From positions 4,386-68,385 of the forward strand of contig NZ_DASSAB010000026.1 of assembly GCF_035685805.1 (NCBI RefSeq): a stretch of 64,000 nucleotides of DNA, read 5' to 3'. The notes below the pieces were generated by a model. That model ran no database searches. It worked only from the letters and a program-made list of their open reading frames with translations, and was not told where the DNA came from. A program made the translations under genes and the position numbers. Shown here in pieces: positions 16,786 through 26,448 of the stretch (positions within the stretch are counted from its first letter, which is position 1; each line of letters opens with the position of its first letter). The stretch is from Dyella_A sp035685805 (GTDB taxonomy: Bacteria > Pseudomonadota > Gammaproteobacteria > Xanthomonadales > Rhodanobacteraceae).

Positions 16786-18273
16786 TCAGCCGCGATCCAG
16801 CAGCCACTGCGCCAGCAGCGACACCGGGCGACCGGTGGCCAGACCCTTGCGGCCCTCGTCCCACGCCGTGCCGGCGATGTCCAGGTGCGCCCAGCGCTGG
16901 CCTTCGGTGAAGCGCGACAGGAAGCAGCCCGCGGTGATCGCGCCGGCGCTCTTGCCGCCGATGTTGGCGACGTCGGCGAAGCCCGATTCCAGCTGCACCT
17001 GGTAGTCGTCCCACAGCGGCAGGCGCCAGGCGCGGTCCAGCGCGGTCTCGCCGGCGGCGACCAGCTCGGCGGCGAGGTCGTCGTGCTTGCTCATCACGGC
17101 GGAGGCATGCTTGCCCAGCGCCACGACGCAGGCGCCGGTGAGCGTGGCGGCGTCGATGATGGTGTGCGGCTTGTAGGTCTGCGCGGTCCAGGTGAGCGCG
17201 TCGCACAGGATCAGCCGGCCTTCGGCGTCGGTGTTGAGCACTTCGATGGTGAGGCCCGAGAGGCTGGTGAGCACGTCGCTGGGGCGGTAGCTGTCGCCGT
17301 CGGGCATGTTCTCCACGCTCGGCACCACGCACACCAGGTTGCTCTTGACACCCAGCTTCACCGCCGCGACGAATGCGCCCAGCACGCCGGCCGCGCCGCC
17401 CATGTCGAACTTCATCTCTTCCATGCCCGGGCCGGGCTTGAGGCTGATGCCGCCGGAGTCGAAGGTCACGCCCTTGCCGACGAATGCGTAGGGCGCGTCG
17501 CCTTCGTTGCCGCCCTTGTACTCCAGCGCGATCAGGCGCGGCTTGTTGGCCGAGCCGCGGCCCACGGCCAGCAGCGAGCCAAAGCCGAGCTTCTCCATTT
17601 CCACTTCATCCAGCACGCGGCAGCTGACCTTGTCGCCCTCGCCATCGGCGAAGGCCTGCGCCTGGTCGGCGATGTAGGCCGGGGTGCAGATGTTCGGCGG
17701 CAGGTTGGCCAGCTCGCGCGCGAAGCGCACGCCCTCGGCGATGGCCAGGCCCTGGTCCAGCCCGGCGCGGGCATCGTCCGGGGCGGCGAACATCATCGTG
17801 GCCAGCTCGGGCTGGCTGCTCTTGTCGCGCGGCTTGAAGGTGGCCGTGTAGCGATAGTTGGCATGGTCGGCCGCCAGCACCGCAGTGCGCAGGCGCCAGC
17901 TGGCGTCGCGGCCGGGCACGTCCAGTTCGGTGAGGAACGAGGCGGCGCTGTCTACCGGCAGCTTGCCCAGCGCGCGGGCGGCGTCGGCGTTGATCCGCTG
18001 GAAGCGTGCCGCGTCGAACGATTTCTGCGGGCCCATGCCCACCACCAGCACGCGCCGCGCGGTGACGCCGGCGGGCGCGAACAGCAGCGTGGCGCTGCCA
18101 CCCTTGCCGGTGATGTCGCCGCTTTCCACCTGCCGCTTGATGGCGCCTTCGGCTGCGCTGTCGATCCGCGCCGCGGCGCTGGAGAGCACGCCACCTTCGA
18201 ACACGCCGACCACCACGCAGGCGGCATCGACGGTTTCGGGAGAGGCGTTGGCAAGGCTGAACTGAAGCGTCAT
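16786..18273 (-). CDS. pepA: Leucyl aminopeptidase (M17 family)
   Basis: 495 residues, the usual length. The C-terminal catalytic domain shows the M17 signature NTDAEGRLILCDAL, the metal-binding lysine/aspartate block GKGVTFDSGGISLKPG and MKFDMGGAAGV, and TLTGACVVALG. The enzyme removes N-terminal residues from peptides using two metal ions, as a cytosolic hexamer; in Escherichia coli PepA is also an accessory DNA-binding protein for Xer recombination at plasmid sites. xerD is in this window (26449) but not linked. pepA is divergent from lptF with about 100 bases between, the conserved gammaproteobacterial arrangement. Confidence 0.96.
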   Translation of the reverse strand: MTLQFSLANASPETVDAACVVVGVFEGGVLSSAAARIDSAAEGAIKRQVESGDITGKGGSATLLFAPAGVTARRVLVVGMGPQKSFDAARFQRINADAARALGKLPVDSAASFLTELDVPGRDASWRLRTAVLAADHANYRYTATFKPRDKSSQPELATMMFAAPDDARAGLDQGLAIAEGVRFARELANLPPNICTPAYIADQAQAFADGEGDKVSCRVLDEVEMEKLGFGSLLAVGRGSANKPRLIALEYKGGNEGDAPYAFVGKGVTFDSGGISLKPGPGMEEMKFDMGGAAGVLGAFVAAVKLGVKSNLVCVVPSVENMPDGDSYRPSDVLTSLSGLTIEVLNTDAEGRLILCDALTWTAQTYKPHTIIDAATLTGACVVALGKHASAVMSKHDDLAAELVAAGETALDRAWRLPLWDDYQVQLESGFADVANIGGKSAGAITAGCFLSRFTEGQRWAHLDIAGTAWDEGRKGLATGRPVSLLAQWLLDRG

Positions 18274-18372
18274 GGAAGGGTCCTGCGGTGGGCGCCGGCA
18301 TAGCCGGACAGGCTAGACTTGCGGTTTGCCAGCACCCTCGAGGGTGTGGCGCGGGACCCTCGATTCTATCGC

Positions 18373-19491
18373 ATGCTGAGCATCCTCGACCGTTACTTCC
18401 TGCGCGAGCTGGGCCAGACCATGGCCGCCACCGCGATCGTGCTCGTCACGGTGCTGGCCGGCAGCAGCTTCGCGCACGTGCTGCAGCAGGTCGCCAACGG
18501 CAGCTATCCGGCCAGCGTGATGTTCCAGGTGCTGGGCCTGAACATGCTCGACGGGCTGTCGAACCTGCTGCCGCTGTCGGGCTACGTGGGTGCGCTGTGG
18601 TCGATGGGGCGCATGTACCGCGAAAGCGAGATGCACGTGCTGGCCTCGTCCGGCATGGGCGCCCGCGGCCTGCTGCGGCCGGTGGCGATGCTGGCCGTCG
18701 CCATCGCGCTGGCGGTGGGCGCGGTGTCGCTGTGGCTGGGGCCGTGGGCCTCGCGCACGTCCAATGCGCTGGTGGACGCGGCCAACCGCTCGGTGATTGC
18801 CGCTGGCCTGGACGCCGGCCGCTTTACCGAGCTGCCGGGCAAGGACGGCGTGATCTTCGTCGACACGCTCAGCCGCGACGGCAGCGAGCTCGGCAAGACC
18901 TTCATCGCCACCGAGCGCAAGGGCGACGACGGGCTCACCCACCTGCGCGTGATCACCGGCGACAGCGGCCAGCTGTATCAGGAGAGCGACGGCAACGGGC
19001 GCTTCCTGGCGCTGCTCGACGGCTGGCAGTACGAGCTGCCGCTGGGCGCGGACAACTGGCGGCGCATCCGCTACCAGCGCAACGACGCTTCGCTGACCAA
19101 CGTGCAGGGCGGCGACAGCGACAACGATCCGATCCACAACCTCGACACCCTGGCACTGGCGCGCACCGACACCGCCGAGGCGCGGGCCGAGCTGGCCTGG
19201 CGGATCGGCTCGCCGGTGATGGCGCTGGTGCTGATGATGCTGTCGCTGCCGCTGGCGAAGCAGAACCCGCGCGAGGCGCGCTACGGCCGGTTGCTGCTGG
19301 CGGTGCTGGCGTTCTTCCTTTACGAGAACCTGCTGGCGCTGTGCAACGGGCAGATCAGCAAGGGCCACTGGCACAGCGCGTGGCCGATGTGGCTGGTGAG
19401 CCTGGTGACGTTCGCGATCGGCGCGTGGATCTTCCGCAGCCAGTACCAGCCGCGCCGCGTGCCCGCGCGCCGCCCGCGGGTGAGCGCATGA
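18373..19491 (+). CDS. lptF: LPS export ABC transporter permease LptF
   Basis: 372 residues of the YjgP/YjgQ permease family: first helix after MLSILDRYFLRELGQTMAATAIVLVTVL, helices LNMLDGLSNLLPLSGYVGALW, then a periplasmic beta-jellyroll region (residues about 130-260), and three C-terminal helices (SPVMALVLMMLSLPLA, LLLAVLAFFLYENLLAL, WPMWLVSLVTFAIGAWI). With LptG and LptB it extracts lipopolysaccharide from the inner membrane. A TTG at 18319 could extend the protein by 18 residues, but the ATG at 18373 begins the conserved ILDRYFL motif. It overlaps lptG by four bases (ATGA). Confidence 0.95.
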   Translation: MLSILDRYFLRELGQTMAATAIVLVTVLAGSSFAHVLQQVANGSYPASVMFQVLGLNMLDGLSNLLPLSGYVGALWSMGRMYRESEMHVLASSGMGARGLLRPVAMLAVAIALAVGAVSLWLGPWASRTSNALVDAANRSVIAAGLDAGRFTELPGKDGVIFVDTLSRDGSELGKTFIATERKGDDGLTHLRVITGDSGQLYQESDGNGRFLALLDGWQYELPLGADNWRRIRYQRNDASLTNVQGGDSDNDPIHNLDTLALARTDTAEARAELAWRIGSPVMALVLMMLSLPLAKQNPREARYGRLLLAVLAFFLYENLLALCNGQISKGHWHSAWPMWLVSLVTFAIGAWIFRSQYQPRRVPARRPRVSA

Positions 19492-20588
19492 GCCCGATGC
19501 GCGTGCGCCGGGTCGACTGGCTGATCGGCACCACGGTGCTCGGCGCGCTGCTCACGGTGTGGTTCCTCATCGCCGGGCTCGACGCGGTGCTGCAGTTCCT
19601 GCGCCAGCTCGGCCACGTCGGTAAGAACGGTTTCACCGTCACCGACGCGGCGCTGTACGTGCTGGTGACCTTCCCGCGCCGGCTGTACGAGAACTTCGGC
19701 TACGCCACGGTGATCGGCGGACTGCTCGGGCTGGGCGGCCTGGCCGGCAGCGGTGAGCTGACGGCGCTGCGTGCGGCCGGCATGTCGCAACTGCGCATCG
19801 CCGCCTCCGCCGCGGGCGTGGTGGCGGTGCTGATCGTGGGCGTGGTGATCCTCGGTGAGACCGCCGCGCCGTGGGGCGACCAGCAGGCGCAGGCGATGCA
19901 GCTGCGCCAGAAGGGTGGCGCCGTCGGCATGGCCGGCTCCAGCGGGCTCTGGGCGCGTGACGGCAACCGCGTGATCAACGCCAAGGCCAGCCTGCTCAAG
20001 GAAGTGAAAGGCCACAACCAGGTGGAACTGGCCGACGTGCGCGTGTTCACCTTCGCCGACGACGGCGAGCTCACCCGGCTCGACTGGGCACGCGGCGCGC
20101 AGCACGACGGCAGGCACTGGACGCTCACCGGCGTGCGCACCACCACCCTGGACGCGGCCGGCACGCACACCACCACCGCCGCCAGCGCGCCGTGGGACGC
20201 CAAGCTCAACCCGCGCGTGCTGGAGCAGTCGCTGGTGCAGCCGCAGTACCTGCCGATGCGCGACCTGCGGCGCAACATCCGCTACCTGGAAAGCAACGGC
20301 CAGAGCCCGGGCGTCTACGCGGTGGCGTTCTGGACCCGCGCGCTGTACCCGCTCAACGTGCTGGTGCTGGTGCTGTGCGCGATGCCGTTCGCCTTCGGCA
20401 GCCTGCGTTCGGGCGGGCTGGGCAAGCGCATCTTCATCGGCATCCTGATCGCCATCGCGTGGTACTTCCTGCAGCAGGCGATGATCAACTTCGGCACCGT
20501 CTACGGCGTGCCGCCGCTGCTGGCCAACCTGCTGCCGGCCACGGTGCTGGCGATCGCCGCGTGGTTCTACTTCCGCCGCCATCGCTGA
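19488..20588 (+). CDS. lptG: LPS export ABC transporter permease LptG
   Basis: 366 residues, paralogous to LptF: N-terminal helix after VRRVDWLIGTTVLGALLTVWFLIAGLDA, the conserved PRRLYENFGYATVIGGLLGLGGLAGSGELTALRAAGMS coupling region, a periplasmic jellyroll domain, and C-terminal helices (YPLNVLVLVLCAMPFAFG, IFIGILIAIAWYFLQQAM, LLANLLPATVLAIAAWFYF). It forms the heterodimeric permease with LptF. The ATG overlaps the lptF stop. lptB and lptC are not in this window, as in most relatives where they sit elsewhere. Confidence 0.95.
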   Translation: MSPMRVRRVDWLIGTTVLGALLTVWFLIAGLDAVLQFLRQLGHVGKNGFTVTDAALYVLVTFPRRLYENFGYATVIGGLLGLGGLAGSGELTALRAAGMSQLRIAASAAGVVAVLIVGVVILGETAAPWGDQQAQAMQLRQKGGAVGMAGSSGLWARDGNRVINAKASLLKEVKGHNQVELADVRVFTFADDGELTRLDWARGAQHDGRHWTLTGVRTTTLDAAGTHTTTAASAPWDAKLNPRVLEQSLVQPQYLPMRDLRRNIRYLESNGQSPGVYAVAFWTRALYPLNVLVLVLCAMPFAFGSLRSGGLGKRIFIGILIAIAWYFLQQAMINFGTVYGVPPLLANLLPATVLAIAAWFYFRRHR

Positions 20589-20592
20589 GTAC

Positions 20593-20607
20593 CGGCGCAA
20601 GGCGCCG
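20593..20607. terminator. Short hairpin between lptG and CDF gene
   Basis: CGGCGC (20593-20598), loop AAG, GCGCCG (20602-20607). This is the only structure in the 20-base space between two convergent genes and may serve as a shared terminator in both directions; no uridine run follows. Confidence 0.3.
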
Positions 20608-20608
20608 C

Positions 20609-21583
20609 TCAGTGCGTGAGCTTGTCCTGCTGCCCCAGCGCGGCGCGGCGTGCGCGCCAGGTCTGCGGCGTCTGCGGCTTGATGAACAGCGCGGCCAGCT
20701 CCGGGTGCTCGGCCTTGGCGCGCGATTCGATGCGGCCGATGCAGGCCTCGATCTGCGGCGTGGCCAGTGCGTCCTCGAACTCGGCGCTGAGCGCGGCGAC
20801 CATCCGGTTCGGGCCCATCTGCACGGTCAGCACGCCGTTGGCGGTGCGCACGTCGTCATCGTCCCCGGCGATGCGCATCAGTGATTGCGCCACGCCGGGG
20901 CGGGCCGACTCGCCGATCAGCAGGCCCTTGGTCTCGCGCGCCATGAGCAGTGCCGAACACGCCAGCACCGCACCGATGCCCAGCGAGGCGATGCCGTCGA
21001 ACACCGGCATCTGGAGCATCTGCGCCAGGCCGAGCCCGGCGGCGGCGATCAGCAGGCCCAGCAGCGCGGCGCTGTCCTCGAGCAACACCGAGAACACGCT
21101 CGGATCCTTGCTTTGCCGGAATGCCTCGACGTAGCCCTGCTTGCCCTTGCGCCGGCGGAACTCGCGCAGCGCCATCCACCATGAGCCGCCTTCGAACAGC
21201 ACCGACACCCCCAGCACGATCAGGCTCGGCAGCGGATCCTCCACCGCCTGCGGATGGCGGATGTGCGACACGCCCTCGTAGAACGACACGCCGGCGCCCA
21301 TCGACAGCACCAGCAGGGCCACGATGAAGCTCCAGAAATACAGCTCGCGCCCGTAGCCGAACGGATGGCTGTCGTCGGCCGGCTTGCGCGCGCGGTGCAG
21401 GCCGTACAGCAGCAGCACCTCGTTCATCGTGTCCACCAGCGAGTGCACGCCCTCGCTCAGCATCGCCGAGCTGCCCGAAAAGGCGGCGGCGGTGAACTTG
21501 GCCACCGCGATGGCGAGGTTGCCGACCAGCGCGGCAATCACCACGGTGTTCGACTCTCCCCCCTTGCGATCCTGGCTGGCCAT
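20609..21583 (-). CDS. Cation diffusion facilitator transporter
   Basis: 324 residues with six predicted helices. Helix 2 contains the CDF metal site pattern in GVHSLVDTMNE (H-x3-D), followed by the cytosolic signature DSHPFGYGRELYFW; a later helix carries SVLLEDSAALLGLLIA, the counterpart metal-site helix. The C-terminal part is a cytosolic ferredoxin-like domain (VLTVQMGPNRMVAALSAEFED). The family exports zinc, iron, cobalt or manganese by proton antiport; the metal cannot be told from the sequence. The ATG at 21581-21583 starts the conserved core and removes a 56-residue arginine-rich shadow extension. Confidence 0.9.
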   Translation of the reverse strand: MASQDRKGGESNTVVIAALVGNLAIAVAKFTAAAFSGSSAMLSEGVHSLVDTMNEVLLLYGLHRARKPADDSHPFGYGRELYFWSFIVALLVLSMGAGVSFYEGVSHIRHPQAVEDPLPSLIVLGVSVLFEGGSWWMALREFRRRKGKQGYVEAFRQSKDPSVFSVLLEDSAALLGLLIAAAGLGLAQMLQMPVFDGIASLGIGAVLACSALLMARETKGLLIGESARPGVAQSLMRIAGDDDDVRTANGVLTVQMGPNRMVAALSAEFEDALATPQIEACIGRIESRAKAEHPELAALFIKPQTPQTWRARRAALGQQDKLTH

Positions 21584-21765
21584 GCAGTGCTCCTGAAGCG
21601 GGCGGAAGTCCCGACCATGCCCGCGCCGGCGTGGATGGCCCGTGGAAGCGCGCCCGTCCGATGCCGCGGTCGCGAAGCGTCGCCATGGCGTGTGGCGGCT
21701 TGTCCGGAGCGGGGCGCTGCGGTCATGCTGCGCGCTTGTTTGTTCTTGCATGAGGAGTGACGCCA

Positions 21766-22782
<1,017 letters not shown>

Positions 22783-22822
22783 GCGCGCCAGTCACGCGTG
22801 CGCGTCGAGCGCGCAGGGTCGA

Positions 22823-23746
22823 TCAGAAAATCGACAGGCCGGTCAGGCTGGTGAAGCGCTCCAGTGCCAGGCTGCCGGCCAGCGAGTTGCCCTTGGCATT
22901 GAGCGCCGGCGACCACACCGCCACCGCGAGCTTGCCGGGAATGACCCCGACGATGCCGCCGCCGACCCCGCTCTTGGCTGGCATGCCCACGTGGTAGGCG
23001 AAGTCGCCGGCCGCGTCGTAGGTGCCGCAGGTGAGCATCAGCGCGTTGATGCGCTTGGCCAGGTCCGGCGACAGCAGCGCCTTGCCCGACCACGGGCAGC
23101 GGCCCTGGTTGGCCAGGAACAGGAAGCCGCGGGCGAGATCCACGCAGCTCATCGCCAGCGAGCACTGGTAGAAGTAGAAATCGAGCACCGCGTCGAGCGG
23201 CTGGGCGAGGTTGTCGAAGCTGCGGATGAAGTTCGCCAGCGCCGCGTTGCGGTAGCCGTGCGCCTTCTCCGAGGCCGCCACCTCCGGATCGTCGCGCACG
23301 TCCGGGTTGGCCGCGCAGCCGCGCACCGCGGCCAACAGGTTGGCCCGCGCATCGGCATGGCTGGCCAGCACCACGTCGGCCACCACCAGGGCTCCTGCGT
23401 TGATGAACGGGTTGCGCGGCACGCCGTGTTCGACTTCCAGCTGCACCAGCGAATTGAACGCGCTGCCGGACGGTTCGCGGCCTACCCTGTCCCACAGCCG
23501 CTCGCCTACCGCCTGCAGCGCGAGGGTGAGCGTGTAGACCTTGGAGATGCTCTGGATCGAGAACGCCTCGTCGGCGTCGCCGGTGCGGTGGAGCTGGCCA
23601 TCGAGGGTGACTACCGCCATGCCGAATTTCCCGCGCGGCACGCTGGCCAGCCGCGGGATGTAGTCGGCCACATGGCCCTGCGCCAGCCGCGGCCGCATCT
23701 CGGTCGCGATGGTGTCGAGGATGGCCTGGTAATCCGGCGCGCTCAT
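22823..23746 (-). CDS. glsA: Glutaminase
   Basis: 307 residues, family length. Serine-dependent beta-lactamase-fold glutaminase: the nucleophile motif is FSIQSISKVYTL (S-x2-K), followed by EPSGSAFNSLVQLE, GVPRNPFINAGALVV and GMPAKSGVGGGIVGVIPG, all characteristic. It hydrolyses glutamine to glutamate and ammonia. The ATG at 23744-23746 (MSAPDYQAIL) was preferred to one that adds six residues. It lies upstream, on the same strand, of nothing obviously linked; PHB depolymerase precedes it by 28 bases and may be co-transcribed. Confidence 0.95.
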   Translation of the reverse strand: MSAPDYQAILDTIATEMRPRLAQGHVADYIPRLASVPRGKFGMAVVTLDGQLHRTGDADEAFSIQSISKVYTLTLALQAVGERLWDRVGREPSGSAFNSLVQLEVEHGVPRNPFINAGALVVADVVLASHADARANLLAAVRGCAANPDVRDDPEVAASEKAHGYRNAALANFIRSFDNLAQPLDAVLDFYFYQCSLAMSCVDLARGFLFLANQGRCPWSGKALLSPDLAKRINALMLTCGTYDAAGDFAYHVGMPAKSGVGGGIVGVIPGKLAVAVWSPALNAKGNSLAGSLALERFTSLTGLSIF

Positions 23747-23774
23747 GCGTGCCGGGCGTTGCACTGTCGGATCA

Positions 23775-25028
23775 TCACGCCTTGCGCTGGTCGAACCGGC
23801 GGATGAAATCGCGCACCTGCGGGTAGACCGTCTCGCGCCAGCGGCGGCCGCTGAAGATGCCGTAGTGGCCGGCGCCCTCGATCACCCAGTGGGCGCGCGA
23901 TTTCGCCGGGATGCCGGTGCACAGGTCGTGCGCGGCCTCGGTCTGGCCCAGGCCGGAGATGTCATCCAGCTCGCCTTCCACGGTGAGCAGGGCGGTGCGC
24001 TTGATCGCCGACGGGTCCACGCGCTCGCCCGCCACGTCCCACACGCCGCGCGGCAGCAGGAACTGCTGGAATACCTTGGCGATGGTGTCGAGGTAGAACT
24101 GCGCGGGCATGTCGAGCACGGCGTTGTATTCGTCGTAGAACTTGCGGTGCGACTGCGCGTCGTCGAGGTCGCCGCGCACCAGGTCCTGATAGAAATCCCA
24201 GTGCGAGTTGAGGTGGCGGCTGGGGTTCATCGCGATGAAGCCGGCGTGCTGCAGGAAGCCCGGATACACCTCGCGCCCGTGGCCCGGATAGTTGGTGGGC
24301 ACGGTGTGGATTACGTTGCCCTTGAACCACGACAGCGGCTGGCGCGTGGCCAGGTTGTTGACGCTGGTGGGGCTGCGGCGCGGATCGATCGGGCCGCCCA
24401 TCATGGTCATCGAGCGCGGGGTGGTCTCGCCGCGCGAGGCCATCAGCGAGATCGCCGCCAGCACCGGCACGGTCGGCTGGCACACCGAGATCACGTGCAG
24501 CGACTCGGCACCGATGTGGCGGATGAACTCCTGGATATAGGCGACGTAGTCGTCCAGCCCGAACGCGCCCTGGTTCAGCGGCACCATGCGCGCGTCGACC
24601 CAGTCGGTGATGTAGACCTTGTGGTCGCGCAGCAGCGTGCGCACGGTGTCGCGCAGCAGCGTGGCGTGGTGCCCGGACAGCGGCGCCACCACCAGTACCA
24701 CCGGGTCGGCCTTCATCTTCTCGATGGTGTCCGGGTCGTCGCTGAAGCGCTTGAAGCGCTTGAGCTGGCAGAACGGCTTGTCCAGCGCCACGCGCTCGAC
24801 GATGGCGATCTCGTGCTCGTGCGCCACCGCCTGGTGCAGGTTGAACTCGGGCTTCTCGTAATCCTTGCCGAGGCGGTGCATCAGCTCGTAACCGGCGGCC
24901 CAGCGCTCCACCCCCGGCCACTGCGCCAGCGGGCTGGCGGGGTCGTTGAGCATCTTGGCGCTGGCTTCGGCGAAATGGCTGAGCGGGCCGAGGAAGGCGC
25001 GCTGCCATTCGTGGATCTGATAAAGCAT
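23775..25028 (-). CDS. phaZ: Intracellular polyhydroxybutyrate depolymerase
   Basis: 417 residues of the cytosolic PhaZ1 type: N-terminal MLYQIHEWQRAFLGPL, an alpha/beta-hydrolase core with the cysteine nucleophile in VISVCQPTVPVLAAIS (Cys in place of the lipase-box serine, as known for the Ralstonia enzyme), the catalytic aspartate region TVEGELDDISGLGQT and the histidine block IEGAGHYGIFSGRRWRE. It mobilises stored PHB granules. No PHB synthase or phasin gene is in the window. The ATG at 25026-25028 is the family start; the open frame upstream is a shadow of the methyltransferase gene. Confidence 0.92.
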   Translation of the reverse strand: MLYQIHEWQRAFLGPLSHFAEASAKMLNDPASPLAQWPGVERWAAGYELMHRLGKDYEKPEFNLHQAVAHEHEIAIVERVALDKPFCQLKRFKRFSDDPDTIEKMKADPVVLVVAPLSGHHATLLRDTVRTLLRDHKVYITDWVDARMVPLNQGAFGLDDYVAYIQEFIRHIGAESLHVISVCQPTVPVLAAISLMASRGETTPRSMTMMGGPIDPRRSPTSVNNLATRQPLSWFKGNVIHTVPTNYPGHGREVYPGFLQHAGFIAMNPSRHLNSHWDFYQDLVRGDLDDAQSHRKFYDEYNAVLDMPAQFYLDTIAKVFQQFLLPRGVWDVAGERVDPSAIKRTALLTVEGELDDISGLGQTEAAHDLCTGIPAKSRAHWVIEGAGHYGIFSGRRWRETVYPQVRDFIRRFDQRKA

Positions 25029-25060
25029 GAGGGAGGACCGTGGGGCGTAAAGCGCTGATC

Positions 25061-25864
25061 TTAGTCCGATTCGACGCGTCGTGTTGCGCTGCCGCACGAT
25101 CCGTCCCGGCGACATACCAGCAGCAGCTCGTCGACGCCCTCGATGTCGCCCAGCCCGTCGCGCCAGGCCAGCGGCTTCTGCAGGCGCAACCCCAGCGGCA
25201 TGAACACGCGGTTGTACCACCACATCGCGCGTTCGCGCTGATGGGTGAGGAACCACTGGCCCAGGTCGAGCAGGCGCGAGGACTCCGGTTTCATGCCGTA
25301 GATCGCGCTGCGTTCGATGTGCCAGCCGTGGCCGGCCAGCATCGCGGCGATCTGCGCCGGCTCGTAGCGGCGATAGTGGCCGACGAAATCGTCGAAGGCG
25401 GTCCAGGCGTCCGGGTCCAGCGGTACCGACAGCAGCAGCGTGGCGTCGGGCGTGGCCACGCGGGCCAGCTCGGCCAGCGCGCCGGCGTCGTCGACCACGT
25501 GCTCGAGTATGTCCAGCGCGCAGACCAGGTCGAACTGCGCGTCGGCGAACGGCAGCGCGCCGATCATCGCGTGGGTGGCGCGTGCGCCGTGGCGACCCAG
25601 GCCGCGCAGCGCCGCGTGGCTCATGTCGACGAAGCAGGTATCCGCCAGCGGCAGGCGCGGGCGCAGGCCCGGCGCCACCTCCAGCCGCTGGCGCGCGGCG
25701 CCGGCAAGGCTTCCGAACAGTGGCCAGGTGTTGAAGCGTTCCGGGGCGATCAGCCGGGCTTCGGACCACAGCGCCTCGTAGAAGCGGCGGTTGGTGCGCA
25801 GCACCTCGTCGGCGCTGCGGGTCGGGCCGGTGGCGGTACGTGTGGCGGTGTGGGGCTGGTTCAT
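25061..25864 (-). CDS. Class I SAM-dependent methyltransferase
   Basis: 267 residues. A weak motif I (LEVAPGLRPRLP), an acidic ribose-binding residue (FVDMSHAAL), and the strong motif II/III block FDLVCALDILEHVVDDAGALAELARV followed by LLLSVPLDPDAWTAFDDFVGHYRRY place it in the Methyltransf_11/25 group. The glycine-rich loop is atypical (PGLRP rather than GxGxG), so binding geometry may differ. The C-terminal part (RAMWWYNRVFMPLGLRLQ) resembles methyltransferases acting on lipid-linked or cell-surface sugars. Target not determinable. It sits 32 bases upstream of phaZ on the same strand and may share its transcript. Confidence 0.8.
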   Translation of the reverse strand: MNQPHTATRTATGPTRSADEVLRTNRRFYEALWSEARLIAPERFNTWPLFGSLAGAARQRLEVAPGLRPRLPLADTCFVDMSHAALRGLGRHGARATHAMIGALPFADAQFDLVCALDILEHVVDDAGALAELARVATPDATLLLSVPLDPDAWTAFDDFVGHYRRYEPAQIAAMLAGHGWHIERSAIYGMKPESSRLLDLGQWFLTHQRERAMWWYNRVFMPLGLRLQKPLAWRDGLGDIEGVDELLLVCRRDGSCGSATRRVESD

Positions 25865-25907
25865 GTCCGGCAGTGTGCCCGCGAACGCCGGTCGCGTCTG
25901 TGGTGCG

Positions 25908-26405
25908 TCAGTCGAAGCGGCGCACTTCGGTGCCGGCGGCGATGTCGTGCAGGGCGCGCCGGCGCCGATCGACCAGCGCCGGCGCGAACCAGACCACCCA
26001 CCCGGCGAGGGTCGCCCACAGCGCGCCGCGCAAGCCCAGCAGCGGGGCCAGCGCCAGCAGCGCCAGCGGCAGTCCGGCCACCACCACGCGGACCAGCGCC
26101 TGCCGCAGCCCCGCTGCGGTGCCGTCGCGGGCAGTGACGCGCAGATGCCACGGACGCATGCCCAGCGTCTGGCCGCCGCGCAGCCACGACACCACGAAGT
26201 ACGCCGACACCACCACCGCCTGCAGCGGCCGGTACCACCACGCGATCGCGGTCTGCGCGCCGGTGGTGACGACGCGGCCGCCGGTCGCCAGCTGGCACAC
26301 CAGCCCGACCACCATCACGATCGCCACCACCGCGAGCAGGTCGTAGACCAGCGCGATCAATCGGCGCCACAGCGGGCAGGGGAGGGAGGCGGGGGAGTCG
26401 GTCAT
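25908..26405 (-). CDS. RDD family membrane protein
   Basis: 165 residues. The RDD domain starts at WRRLIALVYDLLAVVAIVMVVGLV, with the conserved Arg and Asp in the first helix, then a second helix (PLQAVVVSAYFVVSWLRGGQTLGMRPWHLRV) carrying the usual G-Q-T-x-G-M motif, and further helices; the C-terminus ends RRRRALHDIAAGTEV, also family-typical. RDD proteins have been linked to Na+/H+ exchange or to nothing in particular. It is divergent from xerD with 43 bases between start codons. The ATG at 26403-26405 removes a shadow extension overlapping xerD. Confidence 0.88.
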   Translation of the reverse strand: MTDSPASLPCPLWRRLIALVYDLLAVVAIVMVVGLVCQLATGGRVVTTGAQTAIAWWYRPLQAVVVSAYFVVSWLRGGQTLGMRPWHLRVTARDGTAAGLRQALVRVVVAGLPLALLALAPLLGLRGALWATLAGWVVWFAPALVDRRRRALHDIAAGTEVRRFD

Positions 26406-26448
26406 GGCGTCGCTTGCGTCGCGCGCGTGCGGTGTCCAGCATGCACGC

